Shown here: piece by piece, positions 17,063 through 26,232 of the stretch
How the letters are laid out: the number at the start of each line of letters is the position of its first letter
Position numbering within the stretch: position 1 is the stretch's first letter
Source of the DNA: Myxococcaceae bacterium
GTDB taxonomy: Bacteria; Myxococcota; Myxococcia; Myxococcales; Myxococcaceae
Direction: 5' to 3'
DNA length: 64,000 nt
Assembly: GCA_016793095.1 (NCBI GenBank)
Contig: JAEUJQ010000045.1
Location: 62,001-126,000 of the forward strand
The notes under the pieces: generated by a model
Database searches by the model: none
The model's input: the letters and a program-made list of their open reading frames with translations, nothing else
Told to the model about the DNA's origin: nothing
Translations under genes and position numbers: made by a program

Positions 17063-17941
17063 TCAGCAGATCTGGTTGCGGCCGGCGGCTTTGGCCTCGT
17101 AGAGCTTCTCGTCCGCCCGCTGCACCAGGGCCGCCGAGGTGTCGCCCTTCTTTCCGAGGGTGCCGACGCCGCACGAGATGGTCACCGGGATCACCTCGTC
17201 ATCGAAGCTGAACTCGTGCTTCTCGATCATGCGCCGCAGCTTCTCGGCCATGGCCCTGGCGCCCTTCAGATCGATCTCCGGCGTCAGCACCGCGAACTCC
17301 TCGCCGCCGTAGCGCGAGAGGTGATCCTCCTTGCGAATGCGCTTCTTGATCGCCGAGGCGACCTCCTTGAGCACCGCGTCACCTGCCAGGTGGCCGAAGG
17401 TGTCGTTGATCTTCTTGAAGTGATCGACGTCGATCAGCACCAGCGAGAGCGTTCGTCCGTACCGCCGGCAGCGAGACAGCTCGCGCTCGATCACCTCGTC
17501 GAACGAGCGCCGGTTGTGCACCTGCGTGAGCCCATCGACCGTGGTGAGCCGGTAGATCTCGTCATGGTACGCCGCCTCGATGTTGTTGTGGGCGATGAAC
17601 TTGAAGACGGTGCGGCCGACCTTCACGAGATCGTTCGTTCGCAGCGCGACCCGCCCAGCCAGGCTCTCGTCATTGAGGAAGGTGCCGTTGGTCGAGCCCA
17701 GATCCTCGATCTCGACGCGCCCGTCCTCCACCGTCACGCGCACGTGCTGGCGAGAGACCGAGTCGTGATCGATCTGAATGTCGCTCTTCGACGAGCGGCC
17801 GATGATCGTCTTGCCGTCCTCGAGATCGTACTTCCGGCCGAGCTCCTGGCCGTAGATCACCACCAGCGCCGAGCTGCGCGCGAACGGGCGCTTCTGGATC
17901 TTCGAGATCGCGGTGACGGCCGTGACGGTCTTCTGCCCCAT
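17063..17941 (-). CDS. FHA-GGDEF diguanylate cyclase
   Basis: A 292-residue protein; I place the start at the ATG at 17941 (MGQKTVTAV). An FHA domain, which binds phosphothreonine peptides, spans about 28-115 and has GRS (48-50), SRQH (63-66) and GSTNGTFLND. The GGDEF domain (about 125-290) has the intact active motif GGEEF (212-216), so it should make cyclic di-GMP from two GTP. An inhibitory I-site, RKED (203-206), lies exactly five residues before GG, suggesting product feedback. No membrane helix or signal. The FHA domain implies input from a Ser/Thr kinase. Two PilZ proteins, possible c-di-GMP readers, occur at 56.9-57.7 kb. Confidence 0.93.
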   Translation of the reverse strand: MGQKTVTAVTAISKIQKRPFARSSALVVIYGQELGRKYDLEDGKTIIGRSSKSDIQIDHDSVSRQHVRVTVEDGRVEIEDLGSTNGTFLNDESLAGRVALRTNDLVKVGRTVFKFIAHNNIEAAYHDEIYRLTTVDGLTQVHNRRSFDEVIERELSRCRRYGRTLSLVLIDVDHFKKINDTFGHLAGDAVLKEVASAIKKRIRKEDHLSRYGGEEFAVLTPEIDLKGARAMAEKLRRMIEKHEFSFDDEVIPVTISCGVGTLGKKGDTSAALVQRADEKLYEAKAAGRNQIC

Positions 17942-17974
17942 CGATGGGGTTGAGCCTACCACTCCGGCTCCCAC

Positions 17975-18014
17975 GCAAAAAACAACCGCGCCCGGCGTGG
18001 ACTCCGGAGCGCGG
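17975..18014 (-). terminator. intrinsic terminator of the small Cys-rich gene
   Basis: Read on the minus strand, a GC-rich hairpin of about 10 bp (CCGCGC and CCGG arms with one bulged base, 8-nt loop, 17986-18014) is followed at once by TTGTTTTTTG (17975-17985). It lies 30 nt downstream of the stop of the 77-residue gene (18044-18277) and upstream of the FHA-GGDEF gene, so it separates the two transcripts. Confidence 0.8.
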
Positions 18015-18043
18015 CGGAACTCATTGAGCTGTAGGACGACGCC

Positions 18044-18277
18044 TCAGACGAGGCGGCGCTGAGTCGCGAACGACTCGATGCCCATCTGCGGCCCGGACGG
18101 CAGGGCGTAGAGCGGGCACTTGATGCAGGTGAAAGACTGCCAACCACGACGGACGGCCTCGTCGAGGCAGTTGTCGTAGTGCGAGCAGCTCAGATTGCGG
18201 TGCTGCTCGACACCAAGGCGCTTGGGCCCGGCCTCAGGGTTGATGCTCTGCGGTAGTTCGGTCGGACACGGCTTCAT
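18044..18277 (-). CDS. small Cys-rich soluble protein
   Basis: A 77-residue protein starting at an ATG at 18277 with GGAGG 9 nt upstream. It has five Cys: C4, C31, C37, C51 and C54, the last two as CIKC. The CSHYDNC and TCIKCPLY segments suggest a bound zinc or iron site rather than disulfides, since there is no signal peptide. The gene stands alone with its own strong terminator. I recall similar short proteins in other myxobacteria but no function. A frame extending upstream of 18277 exists but has no ribosome site and odd composition. Confidence 0.7.
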   Translation of the reverse strand: MKPCPTELPQSINPEAGPKRLGVEQHRNLSCSHYDNCLDEAVRRGWQSFTCIKCPLYALPSGPQMGIESFATQRRLV

Positions 18278-18518
18278 GTGGGTTCGGCCTCCCTGAAACT
18301 CCCCCCGGACGTCGGTGGAATGAGAAACGCTCACTGCCTTTGAATGAGTCAGCTCCGAGCTTCGCCCCCCGCCCTGCGGCTGCAACTTCTCTTCTGCTCG
18401 GAACAGCGGCGCACCGTATGGACCGTCCAGAAGCCCGGTCAACCCGGTGAGCGCGGAATCCTTATGAGATTCACTCCGTTTCCTGCTTCGAACTTCGACT
18501 ACGGTTCGGCGAAGCAGC
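18278..18518. promoter_or_regulatory. divergent promoter region between the Cys-rich gene and the transglycosylase
   Basis: About 240 bp with no convincing gene. It must hold the divergent promoters of the 77-residue protein (minus) and the lytic transglycosylase (plus). It is somewhat less GC-rich than neighbouring coding DNA. I cannot identify a reliable -35/-10 pair or operator. Confidence 0.4.
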
Positions 18519-20798
18519 GTGTACGGCATCCTTCCGACGAATGTCAAACCGGGGTCGGCGTTCTGGCCAGGCGCGGCGACCGCCATCGCCCTCCTGCTCG
18601 GAGCGACGCCCTCGTTCGCGCAGTCTCCCGGCCTGCTGGAGGGGGTGCGCATTCACGCGCCGGGGCTCGCCCAACGAGCGCAGGCCGAGCTCGACGCCTG
18701 CGAGGGCTCGTCTGACGGAGGCGTGACGAAGAAGCCCTGCGCCGAGCGCGCGCGCCTGTCCCTGCTGACGGGCGTGCTGTGGCTGTCGGAGGGCGACGCG
18801 GCCCGCGCGGCGAGCCAGCTCAGCGCGCACAGACCGCCCAGGCCCCTCGAGCCCTTCCACGCCTGGTACCTCGGCGAGGCGCAGGCGTGGTCGGCGCAGC
18901 GCGCCCAGGCCGTCAAGACGCTCACGAAGGCGAAGGCGAACGCCCCACCCTGGCTCTCCCGACGCATCGAGCTGCGCATCGCCGAGCTGCAGCTCGATCT
19001 CGGCCAGGCCCCGAAGGCGCGCCCGGTGCTCGAGTCGGCCGCCTCAGAGACCCCGACCGCCGAGCTTCTGCTCTCGCGCGCCTACGCCCGCCTCGCCACC
19101 GGCGCGCGGCCCGAGGCGCTGAAGGATCTGCGCTCGATCCTCATCCGCTTCCCCACCCACCCGCACGCCGCCGAGGCGATGCGGCTGCTCTCCCTCGACG
19201 GCCCGCCGGTGTTCAGCTTCGAGGAGCAGCTCTCCCGCGCCCAGGCGCTCATCGCGCAGGGCGCACCGTCCGAGGCGATCGCGCAGCTTGACGGCTCCCC
19301 ACCGCCCGAGGGGCGGGACCGCCAGCCTGCGCTCGCCCGCATCGCCCTGCTCAAAGGGCAGGCGCTGCTCGCGAAGGGACAGGAGGCCGACGCGCTCGCC
19401 CAGCTCGACCTCGCCGCCAGCTCCGGCAAGCCGAACACGGCCGCCGAGGCGATGATGACGAAGGCGCGGCGCTTGATGCGGGCGGAGGATCATCAGGGGG
19501 CGCGCGCGCTCATGCTGGCGATCGATCAGCGCTCGCCCGACAACGGCAACGCCGAGGAGGCCGGCTACCTCGGCGCGTGGCTCTCGCTGAGCGACGGCCG
19601 GTTCGAGCAGGCGATCGCCGACTTCGACGACTTCGAGCGGCGCCACCCGCAGGCGAGGAAACGGGACGAGGCGAAGTGGTTCCGCGCGTGGGCCCTCTTC
19701 CGGCTTGGCCGGCACGCCGACGCCCGAAACGGCCTCGACGCGCTGGCCGACGAATTCCCGAGGTCGTCGCTGGTTCCCCAGGCCCGGTACTGGGCGACGC
19801 GCTTCGCCCAGCTCGGCGGTCTCAAGGCCGTCACGGCGAAGCAGGCGCTCGACGACGGCGGCGTGGCGGAGACGCGGCGTGCCGCGGCGGACGGCGGTGT
19901 GCCCATCGACGTCAACCGTGAGTACCGGGAGCTGCTGCAGGCCTTCCCCGGCACGATCTACGGCGCGCTAGCGGCCGAGCGCCTCCTCGAGCGTCAGCAG
20001 GACCCACCCCGCCTCTTCACGAAGGAGCCCGTCGGCCTCGCGGTCAAGCCGCCCGCCTCACTCAGCCTCGCCATCGAGCTCGCGAAGACCGGCCTCCTGC
20101 GCGACGCCGCCGAAGAGGTGAACCGGATCATCGGAACGGTGGACGGCGCCGAGGCGGCCCTGCAGCTGGGCCACGCCCTGCAGACGATCGGAGAGTACGG
20201 GCCGGCGCACGGGCTCGCGGCCCGGTGGCTGTGGGGCCAGGTGTACACGGCCCGACGCCCTGAGGCGTTGATGCTGATGTACCCGCGCGCCTGGCGGTCG
20301 GCCGTCGAGGCTCGCGCGAACGAGGTGGGGCTCGACCCCTTCCTCGCGTGGGCCATCATGCGCAGAGAGAGCGGCTTCCGTCCCGAGGTCGTGAGCAGCG
20401 CCGACGCCCGCGGCCTCATGCAGATCATCCCGCCGACGGCGAAGGCGATCGCCGCCGAGCTCAAGGTGCCGACCCCCGCGCCCGACGATCTCTACGCCCC
20501 GGACGTCAACGTGCGCTTCGGCACCTGGTACCTGGCGGCGCTGCTCGAGCGCATGGGCCACCCGGGGCTGTGCGCGGCCTCGTACAACGCCGGCCCGTCA
20601 GCGGTGGCGAAGTGGATGACGCAGCGGGGCCATCTGCCGCTCGACGAGTGGATGGAGGAGATCCCCTACAAGGAGACCCGCGGCTACGTGAAGCAGGTGC
20701 TCGCCGATTACGTGATCTACCGACAGCTCTACGGCGCCAGCGAGTGGCGGCTGTCGCTGTCGCTGCCCACGCCGAAGACGTCGGGCGTCGCCTTCTGA
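18519..20798 (+). CDS. soluble lytic murein transglycosylase with TPR-like helical N-terminus
   Basis: A 759-residue protein beginning at a GTG (18519), with a signal peptide (about 12-35, ending PSFAQ). Residues 40-570 are alpha-helical repeats of TPR/superhelix type, as in Slt70. The C-terminal SLT/lysozyme-like domain (about 600-730) has the catalytic Glu617 in RRESGFRPE, then ADARGLMQIIPPTA and AASYNAGPSAVAKW. It cleaves the MurNAc-GlcNAc bond of peptidoglycan to anhydro products in the periplasm. Its stop is 2 nt from the end of the convergent MlaC-like gene. Confidence 0.92.
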   Translation: MYGILPTNVKPGSAFWPGAATAIALLLGATPSFAQSPGLLEGVRIHAPGLAQRAQAELDACEGSSDGGVTKKPCAERARLSLLTGVLWLSEGDAARAASQLSAHRPPRPLEPFHAWYLGEAQAWSAQRAQAVKTLTKAKANAPPWLSRRIELRIAELQLDLGQAPKARPVLESAASETPTAELLLSRAYARLATGARPEALKDLRSILIRFPTHPHAAEAMRLLSLDGPPVFSFEEQLSRAQALIAQGAPSEAIAQLDGSPPPEGRDRQPALARIALLKGQALLAKGQEADALAQLDLAASSGKPNTAAEAMMTKARRLMRAEDHQGARALMLAIDQRSPDNGNAEEAGYLGAWLSLSDGRFEQAIADFDDFERRHPQARKRDEAKWFRAWALFRLGRHADARNGLDALADEFPRSSLVPQARYWATRFAQLGGLKAVTAKQALDDGGVAETRRAAADGGVPIDVNREYRELLQAFPGTIYGALAAERLLERQQDPPRLFTKEPVGLAVKPPASLSLAIELAKTGLLRDAAEEVNRIIGTVDGAEAALQLGHALQTIGEYGPAHGLAARWLWGQVYTARRPEALMLMYPRAWRSAVEARANEVGLDPFLAWAIMRRESGFRPEVVSSADARGLMQIIPPTAKAIAAELKVPTPAPDDLYAPDVNVRFGTWYLAALLERMGHPGLCAASYNAGPSAVAKWMTQRGHLPLDEWMEEIPYKETRGYVKQVLADYVIYRQLYGASEWRLSLSLPTPKTSGVAF

Positions 20799-20800
20799 CG

Positions 20801-21400
20801 TCACTTGCCGGCTGAGCCGGCGCTCCCGCCTTCGCCCGGCGGCGACCGCTCGAGCTGGTCCCGCTTCGCCTTGAGGGAGCTGAGCAGCCCGTCGAAGCCC
20901 TTGCTGCCGATCATCTTCCGGAACTGGTCCGCGTAGGTGCCCACGAGCGAGACGTCGTCGGTCACCACGTCGTAGATGCGCCAGTTCGTCTTCGCGTCGG
21001 GGCGGTAGAGCTTGTAGGTGACCGGGAACCGATCGCTCTTCATCACGAGGGTCGCCTGCACCGTGGCCTCGGCGCCCTCGATCTTCTCGCTCACGTACTC
21101 GAACTTCGCCCCGTTCTTGCCGTCGCCGAGCGCCTTCTGCGCGTAGCTCGCCCGGAGCAGCCCCTTCATCGTGGCGCTGAAGTCGTCCTGCTTCTTCTTG
21201 TCGAGCTTCGTCCACTCCTTCTGCCCCAGCGCGCGCCGAGCCAGCTCGACCCAGTCGATGTACCCATCGGCGACCGACGCGAGCTTCTCGATCGTCACCT
21301 CTTTCTCGAGCAGCTTCTGGACATCGGAGTCGGCGGCCTTGACGACGGCCAGGGGACCGGGGGCGACAGCCAGGAGCGAGGCGGCGACGAGCGAGAGCAC
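20801..21400 (-). CDS. MlaC/Ttg2D-family phospholipid-binding periplasmic protein
   Basis: A 199-residue protein. I choose the GTG at 21400 because GGAGG lies 7 nt upstream and it gives a clean signal peptide (MLSLVAASLLAVAPGPLAVVKA). The mature part has the features of the Tol-Tol-Ttg2/MlaC family: DVQKLLEKEVTIEKLASV at the start, then WTKLDKKKQDDF and a C-terminal YDVVTDDVSLVGTYADQFRKMI block. MlaC carries phospholipid between outer and inner membranes for an MCE-type ABC transporter. The transporter genes are not next to it here. A C-terminal Gly/Ser tail follows the domain. Confidence 0.88.
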   Translation of the reverse strand: MLSLVAASLLAVAPGPLAVVKAADSDVQKLLEKEVTIEKLASVADGYIDWVELARRALGQKEWTKLDKKKQDDFSATMKGLLRASYAQKALGDGKNGAKFEYVSEKIEGAEATVQATLVMKSDRFPVTYKLYRPDAKTNWRIYDVVTDDVSLVGTYADQFRKMIGSKGFDGLLSSLKAKRDQLERSPPGEGGSAGSAGK

Positions 21401-21473
21401 GAGTGATCCTCCGGGACAGGCGTGTAACACGCCTTCGACTCACCAGACGAGGTGCCATTCACCGCGCAGACGA

Positions 21474-22883
21474 TCACCTCGGCGTGAGGGCCCCTGAAAC
21501 CGGCGGAGTCACTGGGCTCGGATCGTACGGAACCTGGAGCAGCACGGGTTGACCGACGACCCTCGACAGGCTCTTGAGCCCGAGCTGCACGTCATGGAGC
21601 GCCTGGGCCCGCTGCGCCGACGCGCTCGCCAGGGCGGTGAAGGACTCGACGAGGTCGCGCGTGTCTCCGGTGCCGAGATCGAAGGCCGCGAACGCGGCGG
21701 TCGCCCAGCGCCGCGCGGACTTCTCGGCCTGGGTCTGCTTCTCGACGCGCACCAGCGCGCTCTGGAGCTCGCCATGGGCCTTCTCGAGCTCGAGCCGCAC
21801 GCCCGCCTTGAGCAGATCGCGCTGGGCCTTCATCTTGTCGAGCTCGGCCCGCGCCGCGGCCAGCAGCGCGCTCTTCTGCGGGAAGTCCCACGTGTAGCGC
21901 GAGACCAGCGCCATGCCCGCCGAGAGATCGTTGTAGGGATCGTACGCGAAGGGCGAGCGCTGCCGGGTCGCGCTGGTCGTCCACACCCAGCGGGCGAAGC
22001 CGACGATGCCGAAGTCGGGGTAGTACATGCGCTCGCGGATCAGCACCTCCTGCTCGCGGGCGCCCACCCCCGCCTCGACGGCCCGTAGCTCAGGGCGGTG
22101 CGTCAGCGCCTGCTCGAGCAGCGTCTCGGTGGCCTCGGGCTGCCCTCGCGGCTCGGGCAGCGCCGCGGTCTCGATCTCGAGCACCTCGTCCGCGCGGGCG
22201 CCGATGAGCAGCCGGATGGCCGCGAGCGCGAAGGCCTCGCCCTGCTTCGCCGCCTGCCGCTGCACCTCCGCCTGCTGGCGGTAGAAGTCGAGCTTGTAGA
22301 CGTCCATCTGGGTGACCTGCTCGCTCTCGAGCTTGCGCAGCCGCTCGAGCGTCGTCTTCGCGTCGTCGAGCCGCTTGAGCGTGTCGTCGATCACCGCGAA
22401 GCCCGCCCTCGCCAGGGTGAGGCCCCAGTACGCCTGTGACACCTGGAGCTCGGCCTCGTCGGCGGCGCGAACGGCGAGCGCTTCTCCCGCTTCGACGCCC
22501 TTCGCCCCCGCGGCCTCGAGCGCGTCGAGCTTCCCGAAGGTGTAGATGGGCAGCAGCGCCTCGGCCCCGGCGCGGAACTGCACGCCGACCTGGCCGAAGT
22601 CGAGATCGTACATGAGCGTGGACTTCGTGCTCGGCGGACCCCCGAGGCCGTCGTTGCGCGCCTCGGGCGTCGGGCCGGCGACCGCCACGTAGGACTCGAC
22701 GCGCGGGAACCACGCCCAGCGCGCCTCGTCGTACTTCGCGCGGAACCACTGCAGCTGCGCCTGGCTCTCCTTGACGCGCAGATCGTTCTTGCGCGCGCGC
22801 TCGATCAGGTCGGCCAACGTCAGCGGAGCGCCCTGCGCAGCGACGGAACTGCCGAGAATCAGGCTGGCGACCAGGGCTCGCAC
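21474..22883 (-). CDS. TolC-family outer-membrane efflux protein
   Basis: A 469-residue protein with a signal peptide starting at a GTG at 22883 (MRALVASLILGSSVAAQG). It has the two-repeat, coiled-coil-rich organisation of outer-membrane efflux channels: LTLADLIERARKNDLRVKESQAQL at the front, a long helical hairpin around 170-220, a middle beta part with YYPDFGIVGFARW, and a second hairpin around 340-430. A TolC trimer forms the exit duct of a tripartite pump or type I secretion system. No adaptor or inner-membrane pump gene is adjacent; the MlaC-like gene follows after 73 nt on the same strand, hinting at lipid export, which is only a guess. Confidence 0.88.
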   Translation of the reverse strand: MRALVASLILGSSVAAQGAPLTLADLIERARKNDLRVKESQAQLQWFRAKYDEARWAWFPRVESYVAVAGPTPEARNDGLGGPPSTKSTLMYDLDFGQVGVQFRAGAEALLPIYTFGKLDALEAAGAKGVEAGEALAVRAADEAELQVSQAYWGLTLARAGFAVIDDTLKRLDDAKTTLERLRKLESEQVTQMDVYKLDFYRQQAEVQRQAAKQGEAFALAAIRLLIGARADEVLEIETAALPEPRGQPEATETLLEQALTHRPELRAVEAGVGAREQEVLIRERMYYPDFGIVGFARWVWTTSATRQRSPFAYDPYNDLSAGMALVSRYTWDFPQKSALLAAARAELDKMKAQRDLLKAGVRLELEKAHGELQSALVRVEKQTQAEKSARRWATAAFAAFDLGTGDTRDLVESFTALASASAQRAQALHDVQLGLKSLSRVVGQPVLLQVPYDPSPVTPPVSGALTPR

Positions 22884-22949
22884 GGACGCGCGCCACGTAC
22901 CCCACCGACGGTTTGAATTGAAGCGCTGCGGGCGCGGTACAGTGGTCGC

Positions 22950-23552
22950 ATGTCACGCACCTCTTCCATCGTGGTGATCGCCGCTGCGCTGTGCGCCCTC
23001 CCCGCCCGGGCTGAGGAGAAGAAGGCTCAGCCGAAGCTGAAGGGCTCGATGAAGCAGCAGGCGCCGAAGATCGACCTGGGCCTCCCGACGTTCGGCAGCA
23101 TCCCCTCGGGCGACGGGCTCAAGAAGGTCGAAGAGAAGCCCGCCGCCGATCGGCCCACGACCACCTCCGGCCAGGCGACCTACACGATCGTCAGCGTGCA
23201 GCACGGCAAGGGCTTCATCCGCACGCCCACCGGCTCGAAGCCCTCGGCGCCCTACCCGGCCGTGACCGCCGCGGGCAGCCCGCTGATGACCGAGAAGTTC
23301 ACCACCGTGGTGCGGGTGAAAGCCCCGGACAAGAAGACGACGTCGATCGAGGTGGTGGTGCTCGACCCGCGGGGCGACACGGTGATGGACGCGAACGGCT
23401 CCCTCCCGTTCAAGAACGAGGAGGCCGACTGGACGGTGGACTGGGACCCGACGGGCATTCGGGCGGCGGGGGAGTTCCAGGTGCTCGTCAGGCTCGGCGG
23501 CAACCCGCTCGGCACGTTCCCGCTGAAGGTCGAGGCGGCACCACCCAAATGA
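22950..23552 (+). CDS. secreted protein of unknown function
   Basis: A 200-residue protein with a signal peptide (MSRTSSIVVIAAALCALPARA). A Lys/Pro-rich linker of about 60 residues follows. The last 120 residues look like one immunoglobulin-like beta sandwich (FTTVVRVKAPDKKTTSIEVVVLDPRGDTV, then AAGEFQVLVRLGG). No enzyme motif is visible. It is divergent from the TolC-like gene with 66 nt between starts, and the aldolase follows 59 nt downstream. I do not recognise the family. Confidence 0.7.
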   Translation: MSRTSSIVVIAAALCALPARAEEKKAQPKLKGSMKQQAPKIDLGLPTFGSIPSGDGLKKVEEKPAADRPTTTSGQATYTIVSVQHGKGFIRTPTGSKPSAPYPAVTAAGSPLMTEKFTTVVRVKAPDKKTTSIEVVVLDPRGDTVMDANGSLPFKNEEADWTVDWDPTGIRAAGEFQVLVRLGGNPLGTFPLKVEAAPPK

Positions 23553-23611
23553 AATGACGGTCCTCCGCCCGTGGGCTATGGGGGCGCGGTCCTCTTCAAG
23601 GAGACCGCCTC

Positions 23612-24529
23612 ATGGCCTACAGCGATCGCGTCAAGCAGATCCTCTCGTGGTACCCGTCCGACACCCCCGGTGTGCTGACGAACCTCGCGCGCATGCTCAA
23701 CACGGGCACGCTCGCGGGCACGGGGAACATGGTGATCCTGCCGGTGGATCAGGGCTTCGAGCATGGGCCCGCGCGCAGCTTCCAGCCGAACCCGGCTGGC
23801 TACGATCCCGACTACCACGCGCAGCTCGCCATCGACTCCGGGTGCAACGCCTACGCGGCCCCGCTCGGGTTCCTCGAGGCGGTCGCCGGCAAGCTCAAGG
23901 GCGAGATCCCGCTCATCCTCAAGCTGAACAACTCCGACACGCTCGCGAAGGTCGAGAACCCGATGTCGGCGCTCACCGGCACCGTGAAAGACGCGGTGCG
24001 GCTCGGCTGCGTCGCCATCGGCTACACGATCTACCCGGGCTCCGGCGCGCGCAACCAGCAGTACCAGGACCTGCGCGACCTCATCGCCGAGGCGAAGGAC
24101 GCGGGCCTGCCGACGGTGCTGTGGGCGTACCCTCGCGGCAACATGTCGAAGGACGGTGAGACGGCCGTCGACGTCGTCGCCTACGCCGCGCAGATCTCGG
24201 CGCAGCTCGGGGCGCACGTCATCAAGGTGAAGCCCCCGAAGGACTTCGTGGAGCAGGCCGAGGCCAAGAAGGTCTTCGAGAAGTACGCGATCCCCACGAA
24301 GACGATGGCTGATCGCATCCGCCACGTCATGCAGAGCGCCTTCAACGGCAAGCGCATCGTCATCTTCTCCGGCGGCGAGACGAAGGACACGCCCGCGCTG
24401 CTGGAAGAGATCCGCGGCATCCGCGAAGGCGGCGGCATGGGCGCCATCATGGGCCGCAACGCGTTCCAGCGTCCCCGCGCCGAGTCGCTGCAGCTGCTCA
24501 AGGACGTGATGAGCATCTACAAGGCCTGA
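23612..24529 (+). CDS. fbaB: class I fructose-bisphosphate aldolase (DhnA/FbaB type)
   Basis: A 305-residue protein of the archaeal-type class I aldolase family, which cleaves fructose 1,6-bisphosphate to dihydroxyacetone phosphate and glyceraldehyde 3-phosphate through a Schiff-base lysine. The likely Schiff-base residue is Lys205 in HVIKVKPPKDF. Other family marks are ILPVDQGFEHGPARSF near the N-terminus, LKLNNSD, and IFSGGETKDT plus GAIMGRNAFQRP at the phosphate site. GGAG lies 8 nt before the ATG. Length suits the family. No metal-binding class II motif is present. Confidence 0.92.
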   Translation: MAYSDRVKQILSWYPSDTPGVLTNLARMLNTGTLAGTGNMVILPVDQGFEHGPARSFQPNPAGYDPDYHAQLAIDSGCNAYAAPLGFLEAVAGKLKGEIPLILKLNNSDTLAKVENPMSALTGTVKDAVRLGCVAIGYTIYPGSGARNQQYQDLRDLIAEAKDAGLPTVLWAYPRGNMSKDGETAVDVVAYAAQISAQLGAHVIKVKPPKDFVEQAEAKKVFEKYAIPTKTMADRIRHVMQSAFNGKRIVIFSGGETKDTPALLEEIRGIREGGGMGAIMGRNAFQRPRAESLQLLKDVMSIYKA

Positions 24530-24574
24530 TCGCATTCCCCCGCAGTCCCACGCAGTCTGCTCATGGAGAGCCAA

Positions 24575-25327
24575 GTGAAGAACCTCGTGCTGTCGCTGTG
24601 CCTCGCGTCGAGCGTGGCGCTGGCGCAGGCCGGCAAGGCGGCTGAACCGCCGAAGCCCCCTGCCCTGCCCACCGGCGAAGAGCTGAACAAGGTGCTGTAC
24701 ACGTTCGGCGTGCTGCTCGCCAAGAACACCCCCGTCGCGATGGCGGGCCTCACCGACGCCGAGCTCGCCGAGCTGAAGAAGGGCGTGCTGGACGCGGCGA
24801 TGAAGAAGCCGCTCGCCGTCGACGCGCAGCAGTTCGACGCGAAGGTGGGCCAGTTCCTCCGGCAGCGCCAGGAGGAGCGCGGCGCGCAGGAGAAGACGAA
24901 GGGCGCCGAGTACCAGGCGAAGATGGCCGCCGAGAAGGGCGCGCAGAAGACGCCGTCGGGCCTCGTCTACATCGAGACCGCGGCGGGCTCGGGCGACCAG
25001 CCCGCGGCGACCGACACGGTGAAGGTGCACTACAAGGGCACCCTCCTCGACGGCACCGAGTTCGACAGCTCCTACAAGCGCAACCAGCCGGCCGAGTTCC
25101 CGCTCCAGGGCGTGATCAAGTGCTGGACCGAGGGCGTCGCGAAGATGAAGACCGGCGGCAAGGCGAAGCTGATCTGCCCGCCCGAGATCGCCTACGGCGA
25201 GATGGGCCGGCCGTCGATTCCGCCCAACGCCACCCTGACGTTCGAGGTGGAGCTGCTCGAGGTGAAGAAGGCTCCGCCGCCGATGCCCCAGATGCCTGGC
25301 GCGCCGCCGCCGGGAGGTGCCCAGTGA
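24575..25327 (+). CDS. secreted FKBP-type peptidyl-prolyl isomerase
   Basis: A 250-residue protein. I prefer the GTG at 24575, with GGAG 6 nt upstream, over the in-frame ATG at 24563, since it yields a compact signal peptide ([18 protein letters not shown]). Residues about 40-120 form the helical dimerisation domain of Mip/FkpA-type FKBPs. The C-terminal FKBP domain carries [39 protein letters not shown] and [23 protein letters not shown]. It isomerises prolyl bonds and acts as a chaperone in the periplasm. The next gene overlaps its stop (GTGA). Confidence 0.92.
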   Translation: MKNLVLSLCLASSVALAQAGKAAEPPKPPALPTGEELNKVLYTFGVLLAKNTPVAMAGLTDAELAELKKGVLDAAMKKPLAVDAQQFDAKVGQFLRQRQEERGAQEKTKGAEYQAKMAAEKGAQKTPSGLVYIETAAGSGDQPAATDTVKVHYKGTLLDGTEFDSSYKRNQPAEFPLQGVIKCWTEGVAKMKTGGKAKLICPPEIAYGEMGRPSIPPNATLTFEVELLEVKKAPPPMPQMPGAPPPGGAQ

Positions 25328-26112
25328 AGCTCCGCATCTTGTCGTCCCTCGTCGCCGCCGGCCTCGCGCTGACCGGCTGCCCGAACAAGGACAGCGGCGG
25401 TGGCTCAGGTGGCACCACGACCACCACGCCCGTCGCCAACAACCCGGTCGTGCCTCCCGTCAACCCCACCGAGCCGCCCAAGCCGCCGCCGCCGCCTCCG
25501 CTCACGGCAGACGAGGTGAACAAGGTCGCCTACGTGCTCGGCACCTTCGTCGCACAGCGCACGCCCCTCGCCTCGACGGACCTGACCGAGGCGGAGCTGA
25601 ACGAGGTCATGAAGGGCCTCTCGGACGCCGCCCAGGGCAAGGAGCTGGCGGTCAAGCTGGAGGAGTACGGTCCGAAGGTCGATCAGTTCCTCCAGGCCAA
25701 GGGCGCCGAGCGCGCCGTGAAGGCCAAGGCGATGGCCGAGAAGGATCTCGCGAAGTTCGCGAAGGAGAAGGGCGCGAAGAAGACCGCGTCTGGCCTCGTG
25801 TACATCGAGCAGAAGGCCGGCAAGGGCAACGCCCCGAAGCCGGAGGACACGGTGAAGGTGCACTACCGCGGCACGCTGCTCGACGGGAAGGAGTTCGACT
25901 CGTCCTACGCGCGCAACCAGCCGACGGAGTTCCCCCTCAACGGCGTCATCAAGTGCTGGACGGAAGGCGTCGGCATGATGAAGCCGGGCGGCAAGGCGAA
26001 GCTCGTGTGCCCGCCTGACATCGCGTACGGCGAGCGCGGCGCGCCCCCGTCGATTCCCGGCAACTCGGTGCTCGTCTTCGAGGTCGAGCTCCTCGAGATC
26101 AAGGCGAAGTAA
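25324..26112 (+). CDS. lipoprotein FKBP-type peptidyl-prolyl isomerase
   Basis: A 262-residue protein starting at a GTG at 25324 that overlaps the stop of its paralogue. The lipobox LTGC (Cys18) predicts lipid anchoring. A Gly/Thr and Pro-rich linker (about 20-60, including a run of Pro) is followed by a helical domain and a C-terminal FKBP domain ([38 protein letters not shown]). It is about 60% similar by eye to the upstream FKBP, so the pair arose by tandem duplication, with one copy secreted and one lipid-anchored. Confidence 0.92.
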   Translation: MKLRILSSLVAAGLALTGCPNKDSGGGSGGTTTTTPVANNPVVPPVNPTEPPKPPPPPPLTADEVNKVAYVLGTFVAQRTPLASTDLTEAELNEVMKGLSDAAQGKELAVKLEEYGPKVDQFLQAKGAERAVKAKAMAEKDLAKFAKEKGAKKTASGLVYIEQKAGKGNAPKPEDTVKVHYRGTLLDGKEFDSSYARNQPTEFPLNGVIKCWTEGVGMMKPGGKAKLVCPPDIAYGERGAPPSIPGNSVLVFEVELLEIKAK

Positions 26113-26197
26113 GGCGCGTCAGCCGACGAGCCGCACGTGGGGCGTTCGTTCCATCTCGGAGCGGACGCCCTTCGTCATTTGCGGGAAGAAAGACGAA

Positions 26198-26223
26198 GGG
26201 CCCCGGCGTTTCCACCGGAGCCC
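26198..26223 (-). terminator. hairpin downstream of tRNA-Ala
   Basis: A 9-bp GC-rich stem with one mismatch (GGGCCCCGG against CCGGAGCCC, 8-nt loop) lies 10 nt past the 3' end of the tRNA. On the minus strand it is followed by TTCGTCTTTCTT, a moderately T-rich tail. It fits a terminator for the tRNA transcript and could also stop the FKBP transcript arriving from the other side. Confidence 0.5.
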
Positions 26224-26232
26224 TGTCGTTTG

